From NCBI GenBank assembly GCA_031291575.1, contig JARLIT010000192.1:1-34058 (forward strand): a stretch of 34,058 bases of DNA. The letters run 5' to 3'. Each line of letters opens with the position of its first letter. Within the stretch, counting starts at the first letter, position 1. Source of the stretch: Ancalomicrobiaceae bacterium (lineage in GTDB: Bacteria > Pseudomonadota > Alphaproteobacteria > Rhizobiales > Ancalomicrobiaceae). Shown here one piece after another: positions 15,955 to 23,705 of the stretch. The notes below the pieces were generated by a model, which had not been told where the DNA came from, made no database searches, and saw only the letters and a list, made by a program, of their open reading frames with translations. The position numbers and the translations under genes were made by a program.

Positions 15955-17175
15955 TCATTCGCCGAAAGCGGTCTTGCTGACGAGAGTGAACGGAGCCGAC
16001 AGCGTCGCCCCCACCGTGTCGAACACGAAGGCCCCTGCCCGCCTGATGCCGCCGGACGGATTGTCGGTGAGCTTGGGGTAATAGGCTGCGAGCGAAGCGT
16101 AGCGATCGTGCTTGAACGGATCGTCTGCCGCCGCCAAATGCGAGATGTCGACAATTTCGACATTGGCCTTGCGGGCGGCCGCCTGTACGTCCGGATTGGA
16201 CACATCGATCTGACCGACCCGCTGCCGGTCGCCGGCGAGGAAGCTCGACATATGCAGCGCAACATCGTCATGCGACACGAGGATGGTCATCGGCGGCGTC
16301 AGCGGCCCGATCACCGTCATTTGCGCCTTGAAGACGTCCACATCGATGTCCGGGGCGGCCATCACCACGGTCATCCGCTTGATCACCGCATCCTTGCCCG
16401 TCAGGCGCAATTGGCGTAGCGCCTCGGCGCTCAGCCAGCAGCCCATGCTGTGAGCGACGAACGTGATGTCGTCGATCTTCTTGTTCTGGGCGAGTCCGGT
16501 CAGCAGCGCGACGAGGTAATCACGGGAAGCAGTCGCAGCATCCTTGTCGGCGACGTAACCGGCCACGTTTCCTTCCGAAGGCCACGCAAACAGGATGGGC
16601 GCCGCATCGACCCCGGTATCCGCCGTCATCTGGGCGAGCCGGAACAGCGCTTCCTGGAAATTGGTGTTGTAGCCGGGCACGAAGACGCCGACACGGTTCT
16701 TCTGCGTGCCGTGCCGCTTGCCCACTGCCGTCTCGAAAGCGACGCGATCGAGCGAACGATGCTGCACCGTCACGAACTCGGTGGAGGCATTGGGAGTGCC
16801 GTGCGGCCATTCGATCTTGCCGGCCTCGTGCTTGGGCGGGATCGAGATGGTGAATTCCGCATAGGACATGTTTTCGGCGCGGGCCGTGGTGAAGAAATCA
16901 CCGCCGGCCGGATCATGCTGGCGGTTGGTGGCGACATAGAGGGTGACCAGCTTGGCCCCTGGAACGGTGGCGCTGACGTCGCGCAGCACCTCCGAGCCTG
17001 GCCTGTCGGCGCAGCCGGCGAGGACGAGCAGGCCGGACAGTGCTGAGACGAGCAACCCGAGTCGCCGGCCGGATGCCGCACGGACCGGCAGCCGGCGCTC
17101 CGGGATCGCAGCATGTCCACACTGATTGGAGAGTTCCGCCGCCGTATGCAGGCAATGTCCGACCAATGGTATCAT
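15955..17175 (-). CDS. DUF900-type alpha/beta-hydrolase lipoprotein
   Basis: A 406-residue predicted esterase/hydrolase. A hydrophobic stretch ends in the lipobox LAGC with C55 as the lipidation site, so the protein is probably membrane-anchored outside the cytoplasm. The hydrolase core shows PGYNTNF at 167-173 (oxyanion region of the DUF900 family) and the nucleophile motif AHSMG with S243, followed by MAAPDIDVDVFKAQ, a typical family segment. The substrate is unknown. The start is uncertain: the ATG at 17175 gives an unusually long 35-residue lead before the signal helix, and no strong ribosome-binding site is visible. It is transcribed convergently to araD. Confidence 0.85.
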   Translation of the reverse strand: MIPLVGHCLHTAAELSNQCGHAAIPERRLPVRAASGRRLGLLVSALSGLLVLAGCADRPGSEVLRDVSATVPGAKLVTLYVATNRQHDPAGGDFFTTARAENMSYAEFTISIPPKHEAGKIEWPHGTPNASTEFVTVQHRSLDRVAFETAVGKRHGTQKNRVGVFVPGYNTNFQEALFRLAQMTADTGVDAAPILFAWPSEGNVAGYVADKDAATASRDYLVALLTGLAQNKKIDDITFVAHSMGCWLSAEALRQLRLTGKDAVIKRMTVVMAAPDIDVDVFKAQMTVIGPLTPPMTILVSHDDVALHMSSFLAGDRQRVGQIDVSNPDVQAAARKANVEIVDISHLAAADDPFKHDRYASLAAYYPKLTDNPSGGIRRAGAFVFDTVGATLSAPFTLVSKTAFGE

Positions 17176-17570
17176 GTTCGTCTGTTCCGATCGCTTGCCG
17201 GACGAGCGCGCCCTGACCGTTTGCCGCGGGCGCAGTGCCGATAAAGCTTTGGCACGCAGCGTCGCCACAGGGCGGTGCGTGCTGGATGATCCCTGACGGG
17301 GCGTAACTCATCGGCCGCAAGCGGATCACGGCAGCACTATCTCACAGTTCTGGATAAGATATCGTTCGCTTGTGCCACTGTCCTTCGTTTTCTTTTGCGG
17401 CGCACAAGATCCGTGCAGAGGTGCTGGCTTGCCGGAATTGTCCCCCTTGCTGGCTTTCCGGTCGATGATGGTGCTGCGGCGCACGTTGCGTGGCCGGGCC
17501 AGTCACACCCACGGAACCCGCCGTCGATTCACCCGGCAGACTTGGGCGGTCCAGTCCGGCCGGAAGCGCT
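17176..17570. other. intergenic region between dnaE2 and hydrolase gene
   Basis: About 395 bases. Open frames here show no family features. The stretch 17330-17400 is richer in A+T and is where a promoter for the minus-strand hydrolase gene would be expected, but no convincing -35/-10 pair was found. Confidence 0.4.
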
Positions 17571-20500
17571 TCAATGAAAATCCCGCGATTTCGGCAGGAT
17601 GCGCACGTCGCGCGGATGGCGCGCGCGTCCCGGCGTGGCGAGTGCGGCAAGAGCCTGATCCGCTTCGCTTGCCTGACCGGCGCCCTCCCCCATCATCGCA
17701 GCGATCGCCCGTGCCTCTCCCGGTGCCTCCAGCAGATGCGCCAACAGCGCCGAGCGGTCGATGACGCGCCTGGTCATCAGATGCACCACGCCTTCAACGC
17801 TCCGCTGGATGTGGCCCTCGACCAGCATCAGCCGCGCCGCCATCACCGGCCGCCGAAGCCGCTCGAAATCCCGCGCCCACAACACGCAATTGGTGATGCC
17901 GGTCTCATCCTCCAGCGTGATGAAGATGGCATTGCCGGTCCCCGGGCGCTGGCGGACCAACACCAGCCCGGCGGTGCGGGCAAACCGCCCGTTGCCGCGC
18001 CGGTTGGCCTCTGCGCAGGTGAGCGCTCCCTCGCGGGTAAAGGCCGCGCGCAGCAGTTGCATCGGATGGGCTTTCAACGACAGGCGCTGCGTCTGATAGT
18101 CGGTGGCGACATGCTCGCCGAGCGTCATGCCAGGTAAGGCCGCATCGGGTTCGGGCGCCAGTTCGCGCGCGCCCATGGCGGCGAACAGCGGCAAGGGATC
18201 GTCCTCCGGCTGGCGGCGGACCTCCCACAGGGCGGTGCGGCGATCGAGGCCGATGGAGCGGAAGCCGTCGGCATCGGCGAGCGCTCGAAGCGGCCGCCCG
18301 TGCAGCCGGGCACGCGTCGCGACGTCTTCGACCGAAGAAAACCCCGCCCTGCGCGCCTCGACGAGCCGCTCGGCGTCCGCGGCGTGGATGCCGTCGGCCT
18401 GGCGGAAGCCGAGCCTGACGGCCCAGTAGCGACGTTGCATGCGCCCGGCGAAGCGGCCGAGGTCGCGCGCCGGCGAGGCGGCAGCGCCGTCGCCTCCCCC
18501 GTCCTCGCCTGACGGCTCCAGCACATTGTCCCAATAGGAGAAATTGACGTCGACGGGTTGGAACTCGACGCCGTGCTCGCGCGCATCGCGCAGGATCTGC
18601 GCCGGGGCGTAGAAGCCCATCGGCTGGGAATTTAAGAGCGCGGCGGCGAAGATGTCGGGGTAGTGGCACTTCAGCCAGGAGGAGATGTAGACGAGCTTGG
18701 CAAATGATGCGGCGTGGCTCTCCGGGAAACCGTAAGAGCCGAACCCCTTGATCTGCTCGAAGCAATCCTCAGCGAATTTGCGCTCGTAGCCGCGTGCCAC
18801 CATGCGTTCGACCAGCATCCCCTCGAACAGGTGGATGGTGCCGTGATTGCGGAAGGTGGCCATGGCGCGCCTGAGCTGGTTGGCCTCGACGTCGGTGAAC
18901 TTCGCCGCCACCATGGCGAGCTGCATCGCCTGCTCCTGGAACAGGGGCACGCCCATGGTCTTGCCGAGCACCTCCTTGAGCTCGTTGGCCGATCCGTGCT
19001 CGGGCGACGGCGAAGGGAAGCTCACCTCGTCGATGCGGTTCCGTCGCCGCAAGTACGGGTGCACCATGTTGCCCTGGATCGGTCCGGGGCGGACGATCGC
19101 CACCTCGATGACGAGATCGTAGAACGAGCGCGGCTTCAGCCTGGGCAGCATGTTCATCTGCGCCCGGCTCTCCACCTGGAACACGCCGACGGAATCGCCG
19201 CGGCACAGCATGTCGTAGGTCGCCGTGTCGTCCACCGGCACGTCCACCAGCCCCCAGTCGAGCCCCTCGTGATCCTTCAGGAGGTCCAACGCCTTGCGGA
19301 TGCAGGTGAGCATGCCGAGGGCGAGGATGTCGACCTTCATCAGCCTCAGCGCATCGATGTCGTCCTTGTCCCATTCGATGAAGGTCCGGTTCGGCATGGC
19401 GGCATTGCCGATCGGCACCAGTTCGTCGAGCCGCCCGCGCGTCAGGATGAAGCCGCCGACATGCTGGGAGAGATGGCGCGGAAATCCGATCAGCCGTTTG
19501 GCCAGTTTGACCGCGCGGGCGATCGCCGGATTGTCGGGGTCGAGCCCAACCTCCTTGACCTGATTTTGGGTGATGTCGCTGCCCCAGCTCCCCCATTGGG
19601 TGCTGCTGAGCGCCGCGGTGATGTCCTCGGAAAGCCCCAGCGCCTTGCCGACATCGCGGATGGCGCTCTTCGGCCGATAGTGGATGACGGTGGCGGCGAT
19701 GCCGGCGCGGTCGCGGCCGTAGCGCCGATAGATGTGCTGGATGATCTCCTCGCGCCGTTCGTGCTCGAAATCGACGTCGATGTCGGGCGGTTCCTTGCGC
19801 TCCTCCGAGATGAAGCGGGCGAACAGCAGGTTGTTCTCGGCCGGATCGACGCAGGTGATGCCGAGCACGTAGCAGACGGCGGAATTGGCTGCCGAGCCGC
19901 GCCCCTGACAGAGGATGCCCTTGTCCTCGGCGACGCGCACGATGTCGTGGATGGTGAGGAAGTAGCGGGCGTAATCGAGTTTGGCGATCAGCGCCAGTTC
20001 CTGGCGCAAGAGCTTTTCCACCTTCTCCGGCAGCCCTTTGGGATAGCGTCTCTCCGCCCGGCGGAAGGTCAGCTCCTCCAGCCACGCCTGCGCCTCCTTT
20101 CCCGGCGGGACCGGTTCGTCGGGATATTCGTAGCGGAGTTCGTCGAGCGAGAAGCCGGCGCGCGCCAGGAAGATCCCCGTCTCCTCGACGGCCTCAGGAC
20201 AGTCGGCGTAGAGCCGCGCCATCTCGGCGGGGGCCTTCAGGTGCCGCTCGGCATTCGCCTCCAGCCGCCGCCCCGCGGTCTCGACGGTTTTCCCCTCGCG
20301 GATGCAGGTCATGATGTCCTGCAGGTCGCGGGTTGACGGCTCGGCATAGAGCACGTCGTTGCTGGCAAGGAGGGGGATGGACGCCGCCTCGCCGATTGCC
20401 CTCAATCCGGCCAGCCGGCGCCGGTCATCGCCGCGGCGCGGCATGGTGGCCGCGAGCCAGACGGCCCCGGGCGTGGCCTCGGTCAAGCGCGGCAACAACG

Positions 20501-21104
20501 CCGGCAAGGTCGAACCGTCCCGTTCCGGCATGACGATGAGGAGAAGACCGCCGGCATGGCTGAGAAGATCGTCGAGGCTCAGCTGGCAGTCGCCCTTCTT
20601 CGCCCGGCGGTTGCCCAGAGTCAAAAGCCGGCAGAGCTGCCCCCAGCCGTCGCGGTTTTCGGCATGGGCGACAATGTCGGGCGTCCCGTCGGCAAAGACG
20701 AGGCGGGTGCCGGTCAACAACCGGAACGACTTTGCCCGTTCCTGCAAGATCGCCCGGATCGCCGCTTCCTCCGCCGCCGCGTCCGGCGGGCCGCCGGCCG
20801 GCAGATTGGGCAGCGAATAGGGCTCGAAGTGGAAATCCCCCGGCCCGGATCCTTCCCGGAGCTTGATCGGCGGCGGCAACCCGCCCTCGCTGAGATCCTT
20901 CAACACCGACCAGGCGCGCACCACGCCCGAAAGCGTGTTGCGATCGGCGATGCCGAGGCCGGAATAGCCATGGGCGAGCGCGGTCACCACCATGTCGGCG
21001 GCCGGCGACGCACCGCTGAGGAACGAGAAATTGGTCGCCGCAACCAGTTCGGCGAAGGGGGGGATGCGTTTCATGGCTGAAACCCGGTCATGCTCGCCCC
21101 TCAT
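17571..21104 (-). CDS. dnaE2: error-prone DNA polymerase III alpha subunit DnaE2 (ImuC)
   Basis: A 1177-residue second-copy replicative-type polymerase used for damage-induced mutagenesis together with ImuA and ImuB. The N-terminal PHP domain begins FAELVAATNFSFLSGAS; the metal-binding histidines of DnaE1 are replaced there, as usual for DnaE2. The palm contains GRGSAANS (401-408) and the catalytic triad in PPDIDVDFE (D441, D443, D445). Helix-hairpin-helix and OB-fold parts follow, the latter near TAGLVLVRQRPGTGNAIF. The ATG at 21104 overlaps the imuB stop as ATGA; an ATG at 21074 (MKRIPPFAEL) is also possible and fits the family N terminus better. Expression should follow the LexA box upstream of imuA. 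Confidence 0.95.
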   Translation of the reverse strand: MRGEHDRVSAMKRIPPFAELVAATNFSFLSGASPAADMVVTALAHGYSGLGIADRNTLSGVVRAWSVLKDLSEGGLPPPIKLREGSGPGDFHFEPYSLPNLPAGGPPDAAAEEAAIRAILQERAKSFRLLTGTRLVFADGTPDIVAHAENRDGWGQLCRLLTLGNRRAKKGDCQLSLDDLLSHAGGLLLIVMPERDGSTLPALLPRLTEATPGAVWLAATMPRRGDDRRRLAGLRAIGEAASIPLLASNDVLYAEPSTRDLQDIMTCIREGKTVETAGRRLEANAERHLKAPAEMARLYADCPEAVEETGIFLARAGFSLDELRYEYPDEPVPPGKEAQAWLEELTFRRAERRYPKGLPEKVEKLLRQELALIAKLDYARYFLTIHDIVRVAEDKGILCQGRGSAANSAVCYVLGITCVDPAENNLLFARFISEERKEPPDIDVDFEHERREEIIQHIYRRYGRDRAGIAATVIHYRPKSAIRDVGKALGLSEDITAALSSTQWGSWGSDITQNQVKEVGLDPDNPAIARAVKLAKRLIGFPRHLSQHVGGFILTRGRLDELVPIGNAAMPNRTFIEWDKDDIDALRLMKVDILALGMLTCIRKALDLLKDHEGLDWGLVDVPVDDTATYDMLCRGDSVGVFQVESRAQMNMLPRLKPRSFYDLVIEVAIVRPGPIQGNMVHPYLRRRNRIDEVSFPSPSPEHGSANELKEVLGKTMGVPLFQEQAMQLAMVAAKFTDVEANQLRRAMATFRNHGTIHLFEGMLVERMVARGYERKFAEDCFEQIKGFGSYGFPESHAASFAKLVYISSWLKCHYPDIFAAALLNSQPMGFYAPAQILRDAREHGVEFQPVDVNFSYWDNVLEPSGEDGGGDGAAASPARDLGRFAGRMQRRYWAVRLGFRQADGIHAADAERLVEARRAGFSSVEDVATRARLHGRPLRALADADGFRSIGLDRRTALWEVRRQPEDDPLPLFAAMGARELAPEPDAALPGMTLGEHVATDYQTQRLSLKAHPMQLLRAAFTREGALTCAEANRRGNGRFARTAGLVLVRQRPGTGNAIFITLEDETGITNCVLWARDFERLRRPVMAARLMLVEGHIQRSVEGVVHLMTRRVIDRSALLAHLLEAPGEARAIAAMMGEGAGQASEADQALAALATPGRARHPRDVRILPKSRDFH

Positions 21105-22780
21105 GCGAAAAGTCCGTGCAGGAACCAGCGCGGCCGGGCGTCGTCGGTGAACAGGCCCTCGCGGAACACCCAGAAGCGCCGGCCCGATGCGTCTTCGAGG
21201 CGATAGTAGTCGCGTGTCGGCGGCGGGGCGTCATAGCTGCGCCACCATTCGGCGGCAATCCGCTCCGGCCCTTCCGCGCGCGCCACCTCATGCACCACGC
21301 GCCGCCAGCGGAAGCGCAAAGGCGGCCCGTCCGGCACTTCGGCCAGCGCCTCGATCGGCTGCGGATGGGGAAACAGCGTCAACGGTCGCGCCGGCGGATG
21401 CCCCGCCTCGTGCTCGGGCCACGGCGTCGAAGCCGCCGCCCAGGCCTCCATCACCGGCACGGCACGGCCGGCGCGGACCGGATCGTGGCTATCTGAGCCG
21501 GCAAAGGAGAGGACGTTCTCCGCGCCGAAGCGCACCATCAGCCGGTCGACAAGATCGGCAAGGCTCTCGCCGCCGTCTTCTCCCTCGCCATCGAGCCGGC
21601 CTTGCGTCGCGGCGATCGTGCCGGTGCTGAGAACGGCTAGCCGCACGGCATCGAAGCCGAAGCCGGGATCGATCGGATCGGCGACCGTATCGATGCGCAG
21701 AAGGAATAGGCGTCCGAGGCTCGCCGCATCCCGCGTCGGCCGCGCCGTGTCGATCTCGAGCCGGCGCTTGCTGCCGTCGGCGCGGAACAGCGTGGCCAGG
21801 AACGCCCGGCCGCCCTCGCCCCTCCCCTCCAGGTCGCGGGCGAGATCGTCCATGAGCTCGCGGAGCGTTGCAAGAAGGTGCTCCATCGCCGTCACCGGCT
21901 CGGCGAACCGCCGTTCGACAACGAGTGCCGGCGGCGGCCGGATGGGCGTGATGCGGATATCCGTCCGCCCCAGGATCCGCTGCAGCCGTTCGGTCAAGTC
22001 CGCGCCGAACCGGGCGGTCAGCACCTGGCGCGGCCGGTCGGCGAGATCGCCGAGGCGGGCAAGGCCGGCGCGCCTCAAGGCCGTAACCCGCTCCCCGCCA
22101 TCCTCGAGCGCGGCGATCGGCAGCATCCGGGCGAGCCGTTCGGTTTCCGGACCATCGGCGATCACCCCCTTGAAGTGGTGCGCAAACGCCGCCGCCGCAT
22201 CGGGCGTGGTGGCGAAGGCGGCGCGCAGCGTCAGGCCGAGACCGCGAAAATACCGGGCGACGCGGATCCCCAGCGCCCGCTCGCCGCCGAACAGATGGGC
22301 GCAACCGGTGACGTCGAGCATCAGCCCGTCAGGCCCATCGAGGGCCACCAAAGGCGTGAACATGTCCGCGGCCTCGGCGCAGTCGGCCAGGAGGCGCGCG
22401 TCCGCTTCCGGCTCGGCCTCTTGGCTTTCGAAGGCCGGCAGCCGGGCGCGCGCTTCCGCATAGGTCATGCCGATGCGCAAGCCAGCTTCGGCAGCCAGCC
22501 GGTCGACGGCGGCGAGACGAAGTGCGCTCCCTTCCTTGGTGATGAGGACGAAGGGCTTGGGCCCGCCGTCAGGCCGCGGAGTTGTCATGCGCGCCCGGTC
22601 TGTCGCGAAAAAGGGGAACCACACGGCCAGATAGCGGCGGGGTTCCGGCGTCGCGGGGGCCTCGGACGGGATCTGGACCGCAGTGCCCGATGTCAGCGGG
22701 CTCGATGTCCGAACGTCCGAAGGCAGCGGGATCGTCGCCGGCGCTGCCGGCAAGGGGGTGGACTGAAAACTGTCGCGCAT
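21101..22780 (-). CDS. imuB: ImuB, Y-family polymerase-like mutagenesis protein
   Basis: A 559-residue protein related to Y-family polymerases but without their catalytic acids. The conserved core starts RRYLAVWFPFFATDRARM at about residue 48, and the place of the polymerase motif SIDEAYLD is taken by LMLDVTGCAHLFGGE. ImuB acts as an adapter linking ImuA, DnaE2 and the sliding clamp during translesion synthesis. The first 47 residues are low-complexity (Pro, Ser, Thr) and are read out of frame through the end of imuA. No ATG, GTG or TTG lies between 22780 and the core, so the long overlap seems real. Its stop overlaps dnaE2 by ATGA. Confidence 0.93.
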   Translation of the reverse strand: MRDSFQSTPLPAAPATIPLPSDVRTSSPLTSGTAVQIPSEAPATPEPRRYLAVWFPFFATDRARMTTPRPDGGPKPFVLITKEGSALRLAAVDRLAAEAGLRIGMTYAEARARLPAFESQEAEPEADARLLADCAEAADMFTPLVALDGPDGLMLDVTGCAHLFGGERALGIRVARYFRGLGLTLRAAFATTPDAAAAFAHHFKGVIADGPETERLARMLPIAALEDGGERVTALRRAGLARLGDLADRPRQVLTARFGADLTERLQRILGRTDIRITPIRPPPALVVERRFAEPVTAMEHLLATLRELMDDLARDLEGRGEGGRAFLATLFRADGSKRRLEIDTARPTRDAASLGRLFLLRIDTVADPIDPGFGFDAVRLAVLSTGTIAATQGRLDGEGEDGGESLADLVDRLMVRFGAENVLSFAGSDSHDPVRAGRAVPVMEAWAAASTPWPEHEAGHPPARPLTLFPHPQPIEALAEVPDGPPLRFRWRRVVHEVARAEGPERIAAEWWRSYDAPPPTRDYYRLEDASGRRFWVFREGLFTDDARPRWFLHGLFA

Positions 22781-23408
22781 CGCGATCCCACTCCGCGAGA
22801 TAACGCCCACCGCTTGAGGCCCGCTTGGCGCGCAGCAGTGTCAGGTGGAACGACGGCCGTCCCGGCGCATTGGCAGGCATGGCCTCGGAGCCGGCGGCCC
22901 CGACCTGCCAGCGGGCGACCGCCGCGCTCGGGCGGGGCGTGGCCGCCACGCACAGCACGACGACGGCAGTGCCCGAGGCTTCCGCCGCCAAGGCCAATCG
23001 CCGGCTGGCGGTCAGGTCGTAGGCGCCGGCCTCGCCCCAGGTCTCGATCAGGACGGCGCCGAGCGCCGCCGAGCGCGCGCCTTCCAATCCGGCCTGCAGG
23101 GCGGCGAGCGGCGAGCGCGCCTTGACGAGGATGAGTTTTGCCGGATCGAGGCCGAGTTCCAAAAGGCCCAGCGCGTAAGGCGCCCCCGCCTCGCCGTCGA
23201 GGAAGGTCTGGCGCACCCAGAGAACCGGCCGTTCGCCGGCGACTTCGAGCGCTGCGACAAGTGCCGCCCCGGCGCCTGCCGCGACATCGGCCTCGCCATT
23301 TGCAAACAGTTCGGTCAGCCGCGCCGGGACGATGAGCGACAGCTCGGGGCGTGGTTCGGCAGAGGGCGGCTGGCGGGGCTGTCGTGCAAACGAGGGCTGT
23401 TGCGCCAT
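22569..23408 (-). CDS. imuA: ImuA, RecA-like SOS mutagenesis protein
   Basis: A 279-residue RecA/SulA-fold protein, the first member of the imuA-imuB-dnaE2 cassette. Recognisable parts are ELSLIVPARLTELFANGEAD, the strand GERPVLWVRQTF, LGLDPAKLILVKARS and, near the C terminus, YLAEWDRDARQFSV, ending with RVVPLFRDRPGAHD. I chose the ATG at 23408 with AGAGGA four bases upstream. The open frame goes on to 23546, but an ATG at 23510 lies inside the LexA box, and an operator would not be expected within the coding region. The protein regulates ImuB/DnaE2 activity in the SOS response. Confidence 0.88.
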   Translation of the reverse strand: MAQQPSFARQPRQPPSAEPRPELSLIVPARLTELFANGEADVAAGAGAALVAALEVAGERPVLWVRQTFLDGEAGAPYALGLLELGLDPAKLILVKARSPLAALQAGLEGARSAALGAVLIETWGEAGAYDLTASRRLALAAEASGTAVVVLCVAATPRPSAAVARWQVGAAGSEAMPANAPGRPSFHLTLLRAKRASSGGRYLAEWDRDARQFSVHPLAGSAGDDPAAFGRSDIEPADIGHCGPDPVRGPRDAGTPPLSGRVVPLFRDRPGAHDNSAA

Positions 23409-23504
23409 CGTCCTCTGGACAAACAGCTTTTCCGCCCCCTCCGGCGCGGGATTCGCCGCGCGCGGGGGAAAGAGTCTGGAATGGAAGCTGTCCGCCGTCA
23501 AGAT

Positions 23505-23519
23505 GTTCATGAAATGTTC
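23505..23519 (-). promoter_or_regulatory. LexA (SOS) box upstream of imuA
   Basis: An exact GTTC-N7-GTTC direct repeat (GTTC at 23505-23508 and 23516-23519), read GAAC-N7-GAAC on the transcribed strand. This is the known LexA operator form of Alphaproteobacteria. It lies 97 bases before the chosen imuA start, in a locally A+T-rich stretch, which supports damage-induced control of imuA-imuB-dnaE2. Confidence 0.85.
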
Positions 23520-23625
23520 TATAGCGCAAAATGCATCGGACGGCAATCGGCAGAGAGGGAAGGAGGCGGGAACGCGCGAATGATCCAGCGAGGCGAGTGG
23601 ATATCAGCGGTCAATCGGCCGTCCA

Positions 23626-23669
23626 CCTTCATGGTTCGAGACTGCTTGGCTCGCACCTCACCATGAGGG
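23626..23669. repeat. REP-like palindrome, copy B
   Basis: CCTTCATGGTTCGAG at the left and CACCTCACCATGAGG at the right pair over most of their length (TCATGGT/ACCATGA, GAG/CTC). It lies in the gap between the kup stop and the imuA promoter. It is the second of three copies in the window. Confidence 0.8.
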
Positions 23670-23705
23670 GACCGCACCCCGTATCCGCCAGCCTGCCGTC
23701 GCGCC

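Noticed and set aside
18714-20336. 540-codon open frame on the plus strand
   Set aside because: It is antisense to dnaE2, which has clear catalytic motifs. Its translation is Arg/Asp/His-rich low-complexity sequence, typical of the complementary frame of G+C-rich genes.
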